64,000 bases of DNA from Phanerochaete sordida (Eukaryota; Basidiomycota; Agaricomycetes; Polyporales; Phanerochaetaceae), in contig BPQB01000029.1 in the NCBI GenBank assembly GCA_019973155.2, positions 186,001 through 250,000 of the forward strand. Reading direction: 5' to 3'. The notes below the pieces were generated by a model, which had not been told where the DNA came from, made no database searches, and worked only from the letters and a program-made list of their open reading frames with translations. Positions 47,359 through 59,582 of this stretch are shown here, piece after piece. The position numbers and the translations under genes are program-made. Positions within the stretch are counted from its first letter, which is position 1, and each line of letters begins with the position of its first letter.

Positions 47359-48775
47359 CTAGACCGGCGGCAGGCCCAACCGACACTTCGGCTTGGCGCT
47401 CACATGCCTCTTCAACGTCTCGTTGCGCGAAAACTCCCTCCAGCACCCACCGAACCACACCTGGCCGGCGTCGTCCTCCGAGCAGCGCTGCGGGCAGAGG
47501 CGCGTGCGGGGGTCGTTGTCGGCGATGCGCACGCCCATGCACACGGGGCCGTTGCGCAGGTCGCTGAAGTGCGTCTTGATGTGCCTCTTCACGTCTCCGC
47601 GCCTCGGGGACTGCGTGGAGCAGTCCGAGACAGGGCACACGTACACGTTGTCGACCTTCACGGGCGCAGGGAGCGTGATGCCTTCGGCGGCGCCGGTGCG
47701 CGACGTCCAGCGTGAGATCACGACGCGCTCGAAGCGCCCGGTGTAGCGCGAGGAGGGCGGCGGGGGCGACGACGGGCGCGGGTTCCCGGCATTGGGCTGG
47801 CGTGGAGACTTGGCTTTGCTCGGCGTTTTGCTGATGGCGCGCTCGACGGCGGATCTCAACACGGTGGCGCTGGTCTTTCGCTTGCCAGAAGCACGCTTTG
47901 CCTTCGGCGGTGGCGGGCTAGGCGACGCGGGCTCCGCATCTGTGACCCAAGCGTCGCTACCGGTCGAAGTCTCCGGTGTGGAGGGCGCCGATTGGAGGGA
48001 GCTCGGGATAGACGGCAGCATTGGGCTCGTCACTGGAATGTTGTACACGCCGTCAGGCGCAGCGAAGTACGTGAGGCCGACTGTTGGTGGGAAAGGACTG
48101 GGAGGCGGTGTAAGGTATGGGATGTGAGCGTTCCCAAGGGAAAGCTCAGCCAGCTTCCCCTGCGAGCCAAACTGAGAGGCCGGCTCAAAATCGAAATACG
48201 CGAGACCGGCCTCCGCTGGGAGAGAGCACGGCAGCAGCAGTGGCGCGTTAGGTGCCATCGTCAACTGAAGGGGATCGGACGTCATCGGCGCGTCGTAGGA
48301 CGACTGGACTGGGTATGGGAGGTGAGGCGCGTAGGACGCGGAGCCTGGCGTGCCAAAGTCCGGCACATCGGGCGCCCCGCTAGGCATAGACGTGCTCCAG
48401 TGATCGCCGACGTTCAGGATTGGGGTGGCGGGGAAGGAATTCGTCGCGACATACGGACCAACGTTTCCCATGAAGGGATCCCTGTTCAGTATAAATGAGA
48501 CTACACGCACGATTTAATGCACATGCACGAGCGTACCGATTCCCTCTCAGCGGTGACGCGACACCCGAGTGCTGAGCAGCGACGTTGTGCCCGATATCCT
48601 CCGGGAGCGGCATTCCTGTCCATTGCGAGGTAAAGTTCGGCGCGGACGCGTCGTCTAAGTCCACGGGAGGTAGGCAGAAGACGGCTTCAGCTTGAGAGAT
48701 GAGCGCAGTGGTGTAGCTGGCGGTATAGGGCGGGGCGAAGAGGGCACTTGGACAGTGAGCATCGGGGGCATTCAT
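47359..48775 (-). CDS. C2H2 zinc-finger protein ZF2 (453 residues)
   Basis: Exons 48775-48537 and 48481-47359 join across a 55-nt intron (GTACGC/CAG). The N-terminus (MNAPDAHCPSALFAPPY, then MPLPEDIG) matches that of ZF4. The middle is Pro/Ser-rich with TPPPSPFPPTVG and a basic KAKRASGKRKTSATV motif. The finger is YVCPVSDCSTQSPRRGDVKR then HIKTH. It is followed by a Cys-containing insert and the family unit VWFGGCWREFSRNETLKRHV then SAKPKC near the end. It is a likely nuclear DNA-binding protein. Together with family member C it forms the second copy of the cassette. Confidence 0.88.
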
Positions 48776-50833
48776 GGTGCGTGGTCTTCGTGACTTGGGA
48801 GGGCTCTGTGGTGATGAAAGGCCCCCATCCCCGCCCGCCCTTTTGTACGTCGGGCGACCCAAGGTCCCATGGCGCTCGAAAGATGAGATGATAGCCCGTG
48901 TGCAGACAACGCGGCACAGGATCTCGAGGCGCGCTGGATTCACCTTCCTCGTATGGCAGGTGGTGTCTGCCGCCTAGCACAGGGCAGCTCCCGGACCAAT
49001 CGCGCGAGAGCGTGATGGGGAATACAGCCCGGCTACAAAAGGCTGGTCTCGTTCTCTGCGCAGAGTCTGTCTTTCTCACCGTCATTATGGCCTCCCTCAC
49101 CGCCACCTCGTGGCGCCTCAGTGGGACCCCTGGCACCAGATGCTGCCCGGCTCGGTCCAAGGCCGCGGTGACTTGACGACAGACGGCATGTCCAGATGAA
49201 GTCCGATTCAAAAGCAGTGGTATGAGGCGGTCGTCATCAGACTATATCCTACAGTTAGTAGAACGGTAGTCTTATCCGAGGCCCAGTATCACGCGCTTTG
49301 AAGATATGCTGCCTTCGCGTCCCTAGCAGGTCTAAGGCGCAGAAAAATACTCTTGCAGGCGATCATAGGGGGCCTTTTAGTCTGCTTAAAATGCTCTGTG
49401 TGCTCTTTACAGGCATCCTATCCGCAGATAATTGCCTGCGTTTTGAAAGCCGTCGCAGCTAAGACTGCTTGGTATGATACTAGCTATAGCAAACCGCCGT
49501 CAATAATCATGCGTCCGAGACAGGTTCAAGCGTCGCAACAATAATTTCAACACGACACGGTAGAGATGGCGTGCGACTGCGCCACAGTAGGATACACACA
49601 GAAAGCCTGAGCAGGAATTTGGACGCACTGCGTGGTATCCGGAGTCCTGGCGCTGGGCGTTTGAACCCTCCCTCTGCCTGCCACTCGTGCTCGTTTTGGG
49701 CAACTTTTGCAGGAAAATCGGTGGAAACCATGGAAGCAGCCCATAGACGACCTGATGGTTCCTGAGGCCTGAGGTAAGCTACGGACATCCCAGCGAGGAC
49801 CGGGAAGCAGACCCCAGACGGACGTCCGTGTGGTCTCGCACTGGCATGCCATCCGCCTCAGCGGTGCCTAGAGTGTTAGTGGGCCGAGCAGTGACCCCGA
49901 CGGATTTGACAGGACTGCTGTGGATGAGTTTTTGTACCAGCACAGACGGGCTTGATTCCATCATCTTAGTTTTGCGCGATGTCGCTCCAGGCTCTCCCGC
50001 CGTAGCACTCACAAATTCTCCCCAAAAGCTCAGAGTCGAAGGGCCGCCTCCTCGCAAGCCGGAGATGTCGGTCATGATTGAAAAAGCAGCAGCAGCTCCA
50101 AATCGACACCAAACTAATGCGCCGCACTGAGCGGACCCGCGACGTCGTGCCCTGTCCCTTTGTTTTGGCATTTGTTTGGCTGAGCCCCGGCATGTGCTCT
50201 CTCTGCCACTCCCAGAGGCGCGTGCCGCGCGTGGTCTAATGTCCCTTTCGAGCTGTCGGCCTCGCGTTGAACACGAGGCAAGGAGGGCCCCTTTCTCATG
50301 AGGCCGGAGAAAATCCGCGGCACGTGGCTGCCGCCGTGCGCAACCCACCGCCGCTGTGGCTGATTGCGGCGACGCTCCGCCATGCTAGCACGCCTTTGTG
50401 GCGTGAGCATCTTCGGTCGAGAATGTACAGGCAAGATCGCTAGAGATCTGCAGCCATAGGATCAATATCCTGCTGATGACAATGTCGGCCAAACGTTGCG
50501 AACATGGCATTGAACTCTTGACACTGAATTTGAACTCGTCCACGACACAGGACATCATGGACCGAACTCGCGTTTGCGAGAGGCGAGGCGAAAGACCGAA
50601 TACTATTACATTTCCAGGTGAAGGACTGAGATGCAGAAGTGCAAAATCAGAAAGTAGTAATGAAGTTCACGACGATACGAAGCGATGCACGGACAGCTAC
50701 TAAGATAACATCAGATAGCAGGACAATATCGGAGTGCGTACAAGGGTAAGTTCAAAGCGATGTCAGCGAAATATATCAAGGGGCATTCATCACGAGAAGG
50801 GATTCGTCGTAGAGACGCACCGCAGCTGCACTA
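48776..50833. other. Intergenic stretch between ZF2 and ZF3
   Basis: About 2.06 kb with no well-supported gene. A minus-strand frame at 49779-50348 could encode MTDISGLRGGGPSTLSFWGE onward from an internal ATG, but it has no known motif and overlaps plus-strand frames of similar quality. No third small-protein copy was found here. Confidence 0.4.
48841..48847 (-). promoter_or_regulatory. TATA-like box of ZF2
   Basis: TACAAAA on the minus strand lies 66-72 bp upstream of the ZF2 ATG, a one-base variant of the TATAAAA seen at the same place in ZF1 and ZF3. Confidence 0.45.
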
Positions 50834-52523
50834 TTACTTGCAGGCATTGCGCACGTTATTGCCTCTGCCTGTGCCCGTGCTCTTGCTGCTACCGGCAACC
50901 ACGCTACCGCCCTCGACCTCGCAGCCAACCTTGCTTTTGCTTTTGCGCTTGCGCAGACCGCTGGGCTCGATGCAAGGGGTGTTCGGGTTTGCGAGATGGC
51001 GGAGGAGCGCGTCAGGGCGGGCCATCGCCTTCCAGCACCCACCGACCCACAGAACGCCCTCGTGTTCGAGCGGCGGGCCGTGCTGCGCGACTGCGGCCGC
51101 GAGCTCCGCGGGTGCGAGCCGGTCGGTGCGCTCGCCGCGGCACACGGTCTTCGGCGCGAAGTGCGTATGGATGTGCCGCCGAAGCTCCGCCACGAATTGC
51201 CGCGTCTGGACGTAGGGGCAAAGCTCGCAGTGCCACGCGCGGGGCCCCGTCGTCACAGGTTCTGGGATCTCGCTCGATGCCGACTTGCTGTGGCGCCCGG
51301 CGGCGTATTTGATTCTTGCAGCGTGCACAAGCTCGCCGGTGGCGCTATCGAGGCTTGAGGTCGGGTCAGAGGAGCTCTGAGGCTCGAGGGTGGAGGATAA
51401 TGAAGCCTCGAGGGGATTCAGCGACGTCTGGGCAGTAGCGGAAGTCGCCATGTCACTGAGATGCAAACCAAAGTCGGCAAGAGGGGCAGTCAAGGCGGGG
51501 ACATCACGATATTCAGAATATATGGAAGGAGACTCGCCAAGCGCATTGTAGAGGGATGAGGACGTCGGCACAAAAATCGGAGGCATCGCGGACACGACTG
51601 AGTTGTGTTCGGCAATGGTGACAGCGGAGGGAAAGGCATGGGTAGCTCCAGTGTAACAGCCGAGGTCTATCGTCTCCGAAAGACTAATCAATCTGTCAGA
51701 AGACATCGGTAAGAGTACAGAGTAGCGGACGTACGAGGGGTGCTCATGCGAGCGGCCTTGCATCTGATCTGCAGCATCAGAGCGACAGATTTGAGCCCGC
51801 TTAGGTCGGGATGATTCGAAGGGGGAGTTGCCAGAAGCCGCGTCAAAGTCGAAGAAGGTGTTCTCATCTATATCCCAAGACCAAGGATACGAAACTTCAT
51901 CGATCTGAGTAAGGTCATTCGAGACCTCGTCGTTCGAGGATGAAGAGGCAATAGGCTGTGGGTAGGTCGCATCTCCTGGACGCGAACGCGTGCAAGTCAC
52001 CAATCCGCACAGCTCCTTCTCACCATCATCGCAAACATCTGCTGTGTCTATGTCAGAACACGCTCTGAACGCAGCGTACGACGTACCTTCAGGCGCTACC
52101 CCACCGCTGCGGGGCAGAAGAGCTGAATGCCCGCAAGAGATCCGTTGGCGGACCTGCGCATCTGTTAGGCGAGGTAACCTGGCCACTGTGCAGCGTCAGC
52201 TCAGGCGAAGATTCGGATAGCGTACTCGTCGCCTACTATGATCAGAATTAACAGCTCGGGTGTCCCATGCACCAACCTCCGACCTGGAGCCCATGGCGGG
52301 GAGCGATATAACATCCAGCGAGCCACTGCAACCCTGATGGTCGCCAGCGTCCTGCAGCATGGATGTCTCGAGGAGACCCGACCTGGAAATGTCGTATTCT
52401 TCGAGGTGATGGTAGCCCTCCTGGACAGGACAAGATGCATTTGCAAATGAGAACGAGACCGCGCGAAGATAGCTGGACAACGCTCACCGTCTCGTGCATG
52501 AGATGCCCTGTACTGTGGGCCAT
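50834..52523 (-). CDS. C2H2 zinc-finger protein ZF3 (491 residues)
   Basis: Exons 52523-52488, 52420-52237, 52185-52087, 52041-51735 and 51683-50834 close in frame. The last two introns (45 and 51 nt) keep the frame open, so they can be missed; I spliced them because of GTACGT donors and because the join restores similarity to ZF1 (FFDFDAASGNSPF, then PPIFVPTSSSLYNALGE). The finger is WHCELCPYVQTRQFVAELRR then HIHTH, followed by the family unit LWVGGCWKAMARPDALLRHL then ANPNTPC, and a Lys/Arg-rich tail. The new N-terminal exons (MAHSTGHLMHET, then EGYHHLEEYDISRSGLLETS) are absent from ZF1. It is a likely transcription regulator of unknown target. Confidence 0.85.
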
Positions 52524-53734
52524 GAGAGCGAGGGAAGGCGAGGTGTTGACATACTGCGCTGTCCCGGAGGGCTTTTATACCTGACGTGCTATGCGGGGCA
52601 TTCGGAGTACTGGTGCGGCATGCTCAGCTCAGTGGCATACCTGAAATACATTGAGTTTTCTGAACCCTTAGACACCAACCACCCTTGGGCAGCACCTTAC
52701 CTCCTGTCGCGTCGACGAACGCTGCTGCATTCCGCTGTCAATCATAGTTCTAGGGTAACGCCTGGCGGGACCATTCAGGCGGCCTAGCGGATCACCTTTG
52801 GGAACTATCGCTGCCTCGCCTTCAATCGCAAAGGCATGGAAATCCTGGTTAAAGTCGCAAATGCGGATGGACGTAAAGGCTACGACGGCTTCGCGAGGGC
52901 GTGTATGCCTTCGAGTATTTTGACGACGCCAGAGGACGATGTTCGAAAAGCCGAGAAACGGTATGGATGACGCCAGGGGCGCGCCGTGGGATGTAGTTCC
53001 CCGAGGTTCGTCGACAGAGCGCGGTGCACCCGATTAATCAATCAATCAGTAAACACTTATCTGGCAGGTTGAGCGTCGAGCGGACGCTCTGCCGCGCGCC
53101 ACATTTTCGCCGTTCGATGGACGACGGAACAACGGACGGGTCCGCAGCACCCGCAGAACGCGTGCTTCGGAATATCGCGGTCTTCCTTGCATAGTACTTA
53201 ATCCGCGTGATGGGTGGCTAAGGTCTGGACTCAGCAAATTACTGTAAAGCTTGTCGAGTGCAATCAGATATGATAGTGGACCTAGAATTCGCGTAGACCC
53301 TCACCGATGTCGTTGAGCATCCTTCCTTCCAAGCAATCCGTTGGGTGGTCCGCATCGACGTAGATCTTCAGCTTCGTTAATTGATGAACTCCTGCTTCCA
53401 CGTTCCAAAAGAGATTGGACATATGCCAACGAACAAACGCCATGATGACCACGCCAAAGCGTCGAACGCGAAGAGTATGTCCATAGATGCATAAACATTA
53501 GCCATAAGCCCATGTATGTGTAGCGAGATTACAATAGTACAACACGTAGCGGCGTCCTACGGACGGCGGTGGGGGTAGAGATGCATGGTGTGCCCAAACG
53601 AGGGAAGTACAAGCGTGCAACAAGAAAGGTATCCAGGATCCAAGGGCAGAGCGGAGCAGTCTGACAACAACGGGGGGTATGCGGGGAGTGCGAAGATGAG
53701 GGCACAACGGGGAGGGAAGCGTGTGGGCGCGTCC
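52524..53734. other. Intergenic region between ZF3 and Lon
   Basis: About 1.2 kb hold the ZF3 promoter on the left and the 3' flank of Lon on the right. No gene is supported. Confidence 0.5.
52573..52579 (-). promoter_or_regulatory. TATA box of ZF3
   Basis: TATAAAA on the minus strand lies 50-56 bp upstream of the ZF3 start codon, as in the other members of this paralogue group. Confidence 0.6.
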
Positions 53735-56700
53735 CTAGAGACGGCTCTCGAGCAGGTGGTCCTTGGGTCGCCAGCCGAGCGTGCCCTTGCCGAAGGCGGC
53801 GTCGAGGGCCTCCTCGATCGTGCGCACGAACACGATCTCGATCGCCGCGCGGATCTCGGGCGGCACGTCGTGCTCGACGTCCTTGCGGTTCGCGTACGGC
53901 AGGATGACCTTCGTCATCTCCGCGCGCAGCGCGCCGAGCACCTTCTCCTTGATCCCGCCGACCGCGCCGACGCGCCCGCGCAGCGTGATCTCGCCCGTCA
54001 TCGCGATGTTCGTCGGCACGCACGCGCCCGTGAGCAGCGAGACGAAGGCGCAGGTCTGGGATAAGCGTCAGCGGTCGCTCTCGACGAGTCGCATGCGGAG
54101 GCGCTCACCATGGCGACGCCCGCAGAGGGCCCGTCCTTCTTCACCGCGCCCTGGGGCAAGTGCAGGTGGATGTCGAAGCTGTGCGGCACCTTGAGCGGGT
54201 CCTGTCCGCGCGCGTTCGTGATGCACAGGTTGTACGCGTTCGTCTTCATCCAGCTGAGCGCGAGCTCGCCGCTCTCCTTGATGACCTCGCCGAGGCTGCC
54301 GGTGAGCTTCAGCCGGCCGTCGCCTGGGACGGCGATCGTCTCGACAGGCAGGATGCCGCCCTCGCCCATGCCAGTGACGACGAGCCCGTAGACGACGCCG
54401 CGGCGCTCCTCGCGCTCGCGCTCGTCTGCGTCCCAGCGCGGCACGCCGAGGATCGCCTCGAGCTCGTCCTCGTCGACGACGTCCTTGTACTCCTTGCCGA
54501 CACCCGCTTCATTGTCGGCGTGCTCTGCCCACTCGACGGCCTTGTGCCGCACTACGCCTCCGATGGCGCGCTCGAGCGAGCGCACACCCGCCTCGCGAGT
54601 GTAGCGCGTCGCGATGTGCAGGAGCGTGCTGTCTGGCAGGGCGACATGCTCAGGCGCGAGACCGTTCGCTTGCAGCTGCTTCGGGAGCAGGTACTTGCGC
54701 GCGATGTGCATCTTCTCGGTGTAGGTGTATCCCGACAGCTGCACGGTCTCGCAGCGGTCAAGAAGGGGAGCGGAAATGGTGTCAAGGGTGTTGGACGTGC
54801 AGATGAAGAGCACTTGGCTGAGGTCAATGGGCACGTTGATGTAGTGGTCCTAGAATCAATGTCAGCATCTGGTGAAATATAGCCAGGGAGATGACTCACG
54901 TTGAAGGTATGGTTCTGCTCGGGATCGAGCACTTCGAGCAGGGCAGCAGCAGGGTCGCCGTGGAAGTTGTTCTGCCCAACCTTGTCAATCTCATCCCTAC
55001 GAAACGCGATGAGCGGCATGAACTCGACAATGATACGCGAGCACTTACAAGAGGATGACAGGGTCTGGCCGTCCTGCTTTACGCAGCGCCTGGACAATCA
55101 TGCCAGGTCCACTGGCGACATACGTGCGCCGATGTCCCCGAATCTCAGCCTCGTCGCGGACACCACCAAGCGCGATGCGCTGGAAGGGCCGGCCGAGCGC
55201 CTTGGCGATAGACTGGCCGAGCGACGTCTTGCCCGTTCCCGGAGGCCCCACGAAGAGGAGGATGGGCCCCTTGACGGGCCTACGCGCAGGCGTCTTGACC
55301 GTGGCAGTCGAGGAAGCCGCGTCCGCTGCGGGTTTTTCGGCCTTGACGACTGCCTGCTGCGCCTTCTGCGCCTGCTCGAGCTGCTTCACCTCGTGCTCCG
55401 CCTGCATGGCCTTCAGGCGGACGACAGCGAGATACTCGATCAGGCGCTTCTTGATCTTCTCGAGGCCAAAGTGGTCTGAATCCAGCTGCTCGCGGGCGTT
55501 CTTCAGGAAGGCGCGATCCCGGAGTGTCTCCATCGACATGGCAGCGTATGCTGTCGAGGAACTGGTCCATGGGATGGACACAAGCCACTCGAGCTGAATA
55601 TCTCATGAGCTCCAGCACAACGGCCGATATTCGCGGACGTACGTAGTTGCGAATGACACCGTGCTCGACGCTTCCCTGAGGGATGCGCTTCAGGCGTTTC
55701 CACTCACGAACAGCCATCTTGCGCTCTTCGCTGTCTTTCGCCATGGCCTCGATCTTCGCCTTGACGTCGGCCATTTCCTCGTAGTCCTGCTGAGTGTCGT
55801 CGTCGAGCTCAGAGCCGGAGTGGGAGACGTTGTCGTCGGGCATGTTGGATGAAGGGTCTAGGGGTGAAGAGGACTGGCGACGGAGGTTGGCGAGCTCGCG
55901 TGTGATGGCGGAGAGCTGCTGGCGGAGGAAGAACTCTTTCTGCTGCTTGGAGAGCGACTCGTCTATCGACTGTGCGATGCGCTTCGAGACCTCGGAGATG
56001 GAGGACTGCTTGATGAAGATAGAGGTAGCGCGGCGGAGGCGGTCGTCTGGGTCGGCGGCAGAGAGAAATTCTGGGAAAAGCGAGGTGAGCACGCGTCGCA
56101 CATTTATACGCCGAACGCCACAGGCGGGACCGAGACAGGGTGGATCCGCTAGAGCCAATGCCGATCAAACTTAGGGAGGCGATGTCGCGAGGCACGAGGC
56201 CGAAAGTTCACGAGCTGAGCTCGTTGCCGCACGCGACACCATGGAAACAAGAACTCTTCCAGGAAATGGCTAGGCCACAGCGGCGTCACCGTGCGACCAT
56301 CGTAACGGCCGCGACTCGTTTCGCATGTACGGAAAGCCCACGATGGGGCCTCTGCGCACACACAGACCCAGCCCTGCGAGGCGCCGTCCCGGTGACCGCT
56401 TACACCCCAGGCAGGCGGGTCTCCCGAGTTTCCACAGAAACATGCTAATCGCGGACCTCGCAGTGTTTCAACGGCGACTTGGCCGCGCAGGCATCGCCCA
56501 GCATCAGAGGACAGAAGCCTTGGATGCCGCGCCCGATGTCGGGCCTCCGCTCGCCATCGTATCGATGCGCTTTGTCGATGGCGAATGGGGCGCGAAGAAG
56601 CCTCCGCGGCATGGCCCTCCGCGAAGGCACGGCGGTAGTAGCACATCATGATGACGCGCGCGTAATTCCTGCACCGCCGTGCACAGGACCGCGCCGCCCG

Positions 56701-57445
56701 GGCACTCGTACGCGCAGAGTCTTGTCTTCGCGAGAGGTCACCGGAGCATGCACACCTGCGCACGCAACGCGTGAGGGCGGGACAGGAAGCAGCGCCCGCG
56801 CAGGTACGCGAGCGGCCGCACCGCCAGGGTCCGCATACACTCTCAACCCAAACACTCACCAAGCTTGTCCGCGTACTCCCCATTAATGCTCGCCACCATC
56901 ACGTCTGCCATCCACGCGGCGCGCGCCGGCGTCACCTCCTCGACCATGCCCGCAACCTTCGTGTACGAGTCGCGCTTCGCCTGCTGCGTCGTGTCCTTCG
57001 CGAGCTGGTCCAGGAGCTTCAGCGCCGCCGCCTTGAACTTCACGGCCGACTCGGGCGACGGCACGCCGCCCGCGGACGGGTACTCGACTTTGCGATACGT
57101 GATGCCGGTGTTGACGACAGGCAGGTCGGGGTTGCTGTCCAGCACGCGCACGCGCGCGATGCCGTTCAGACTGAGGAGGTAGTGCTGCCGGAGGTTCCCC
57201 GACGCGGGGCGGATAAGGCGCACTATGCGCGACGCCGTGCCCCAGGGGTATAGCGCGGCCTCGGGCGAGGCCGTCTGGGGGACGGCCGCGACCAGAGGCT
57301 GCTCATCGGACTCGCGTACGAGCGCGAGGAGTGCTTCTCCGACCGCCTTAGAGACCGGGATCGTTATTCGTCCAGTTGGCAGCAGAATCAGCGGGTGCGG
57401 CAGCGCGAGCACTGGCAGTGTCGAGCCAGAGGGTGTCGAGGTCAT
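53735..57445 (-). CDS. ATP-dependent Lon protease, peroxisomal type
   Basis: Exons 57445-56860, 56070-55643, 55593-55049, 54996-54900, 54849-54109 and 54055-53735 give 905 residues. The N-terminal substrate domain starts near [20 protein letters not shown] without a mitochondrial presequence. A helical region follows ([20 protein letters not shown]). The AAA+ module has Walker A GPPGTGKT (about 454-461), Walker B VILLDEID, and sensor-type [10 protein letters not shown]. The protease domain has Ser794 in [10 protein letters not shown] and Lys835 in AVGGIKEK. The C-terminus is ESRL, a PTS1-type peroxisomal signal, so it should degrade damaged matrix proteins in peroxisomes. A 40-residue Gln/Ala-rich insert precedes the AAA+ module. 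Intron 1 is 789 nt against 49-53 nt for the others. An apparent upstream in-frame start is GTG; the first ATG is 57445. Confidence 0.95.
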
Positions 57446-58069
57446 GGTGGTCGTCGTGGTGAAACGTAACGCCTCTCGCGGGGAGGCATTATGAGGCACT
57501 TACCCTGCACGTGAAATGGTCAGATTAGCCGGTTAGGGGCTCTGAAAGGAACTTGCTTATCATGTAACAAATCCAAGCTTATCTTCCATTCAAAGCTTTC
57601 TTACCGTGGCTTCCTGCAATCTTCGGTCATCGAGCGAAGCTTCGAAATCATGCCCGGGGTACAGCATCCGTGGGTATGCTCCTCCCTATATGTCGAAAAT
57701 GAATGGCTATTGGAAAGTCGTTGGTCATGTCCTTGCATCACACGCCAGTGAAAATGCCACCGCAGTGCACCAAGAATTGCTTCTACAGGTCACTCCGTCT
57801 ATAATACCTACTTGAAGTTACGGTACGCTGTGCGCCGCTCGTCACGTCGGGGCCCCGACGTCCATACAATGGCTGTTCAAGATCCCTTGCGATGAGCCCA
57901 GCAAGCTCAGGCACCAGCCGCTATCTTGTAGAGATGCACCTGAAGCCCCGCAAAATCATCTGTGCGCATGACCCTTCGCTTGCAGCATCGCTTAGAGGTA
58001 CAGCTGATCAATTGCAAGGTTTGAATTTCATTCGAGAAGTAGAACACACACTTCTCACGCCGGGCCCGC
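57446..58069. other. Intergenic region between Lon and phosphomannose isomerase
   Basis: About 620 bp between two minus-strand genes, holding the Lon promoter and the 3' flank of phosphomannose isomerase. No further feature is seen. Confidence 0.5.
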
Positions 58070-59426
58070 TCAAACACCGGCAGCAGCCCACCACATCTCC
58101 CCGCGCTGCGCCCCACCCGCCTGCAAGTTCTCGAGCAGGATCACATTGCCCGGGACGACATAGACGATCGCGCCCGCCTCGAGATCCAGCACCTCGCCCT
58201 TCACCGTGACCCTCACTGCTCCCGCAGTGACGATCCCGATCGTCGGCCCGTCGACGGCGGCCAGGGTCTCTTGTTGCGAGCCTTCGAGGCGCGTGCCGAG
58301 CACGACGAACTCCTCGACGGGCGGGTCGTACACGAGCGTGCGCCCGCTCCTGCTCTTCGCGTACGGCTGCGCGAGCAGCCGCCAGTGCGCCGCGTCGCGC
58401 GCGGTGAACGTGAGCGCGCGCACGAAGTCCGCCGTCTGCCGCGCGCGCGGCGGCACGAACGCCGCGTTGAGCACGTTGTCCGACACCGCCATGCACTCGA
58501 TGATGTCGCCCGCGAGGTACGCGTGCACCTCGTCCGCGCCGATGTACACCGCCTCGCCGCGCCGCAGCTTCACGAAGTTGAGGAAGAAGACCGTCGAGAG
58601 CACGCCGGCGTCGCCCGGGTACTGTGCGTCCACCGTGCGCACGAGCTGCGCCGTCTCGGGCTCGAGTGCGCCTGGGTACTGCGAGATGCGGTCGACCAGT
58701 GCACGGACGAGAGGCGCGATGGCGTCCTGCGGGCGACTCAGCAGTGTGCCATAGATATTCTTGAGCGTGTCTCGCGATGGCTTCTTGGTGAATGCAGCGA
58801 CGGCGTCCTCGTCTCCGATTGCCTGGCGCAGCTCGGGCACCGACACGATGCTCTTGCAGATGTCGTCGACGGGCTTGAACCCGACAAATCCGGTGAAGGC
58901 GACGTCCTCGCCCCACGCGCCGCCGTCGAGCGGGTCGCCGATGCACACCGCGATCTCGGGCTTGTGGTTTGGATCGACGAACGTCTCCGGGTCCTTTCGC
59001 GCGAGCTCCTCCGCGAGGGCCCTGTCCGGATGCACCTGCAGCGGCAGCGCCTTCTCGATCGAGAGCACCTTGAACAGAAACGGGACGTGTGTCTCGCCCT
59101 TCCACTTCTTCAGCAGCGCGTCGCCGAGGTAGTGCTGCGGGTTCGAGGCGATGAGGTCGTGCAGCGACGTGCTGGGGTCGTCGAATAAGTGTGCGGGGCC
59201 ATTCTGGTGGGTGCCCATCCAGATCTATCTCCCAGTCAGCGAAAGCCAATGGCGACGCAAAGTGTGCGCGTACCTCTGCGTATGATTCAGTCTCTTCGAC
59301 GGGAAAGTCGGGTCCCAGCGCGTGACGCGAGAGACGCGCCGCAAGCGACGCCGAGCCCGTCTTGCCCCAGTCGTACTGCTGGACAAAGCCCTTGAGGCGA
59401 ATGAGGTTTGGATGTTCTTGAGACAT
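58070..59426 (-). CDS. Mannose-6-phosphate isomerase (type I)
   Basis: Exons 59426-59274 and 59224-58070 join across a 49-nt intron, giving 435 residues, the normal length. The enzyme interconverts fructose-6-phosphate and mannose-6-phosphate, feeding GDP-mannose for glycosylation and cell-wall mannan. Zinc ligands and motifs are visible: LPLQVHPD (Gln114, His116), FVDPNHKPEIA (Glu141) and ADEVHAYLAGDIIECMAVSD. The N-terminal LKGFVQQYDWGK and the ESYAEIWMGTH block across the intron are typical. After VSDN the usual fungal and animal R.G.TPK motif is replaced by VLNAAFVPPRAR; I recall similar versions in other basidiomycetes, so I do not treat it as damage. Confidence 0.96.
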
Positions 59427-59582
59427 TTCCGCGGTCGTCGTGGTCGATAGGCAACATGGTGAGTACGTCGAGGGTTATATGCTTGTCGTCGGGAAAGGTG
59501 ACGTCCAGAGCCCACTCGATGACGTCGCGCCGCTCGACAACGCCACGACCGCCCTCATCTAGGCGCCCAGAGATAAGATAAC

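Noticed and set aside
49779..50348. 189-codon minus-strand frame
   Set aside because: No motif, an equally open plus-strand frame overlaps it, and no intron structure supports it.
57446..57499. Upstream extension of Lon to an in-frame start at 57499
   Set aside because: The codon there is GTG, not ATG; the first in-frame ATG is 57445.
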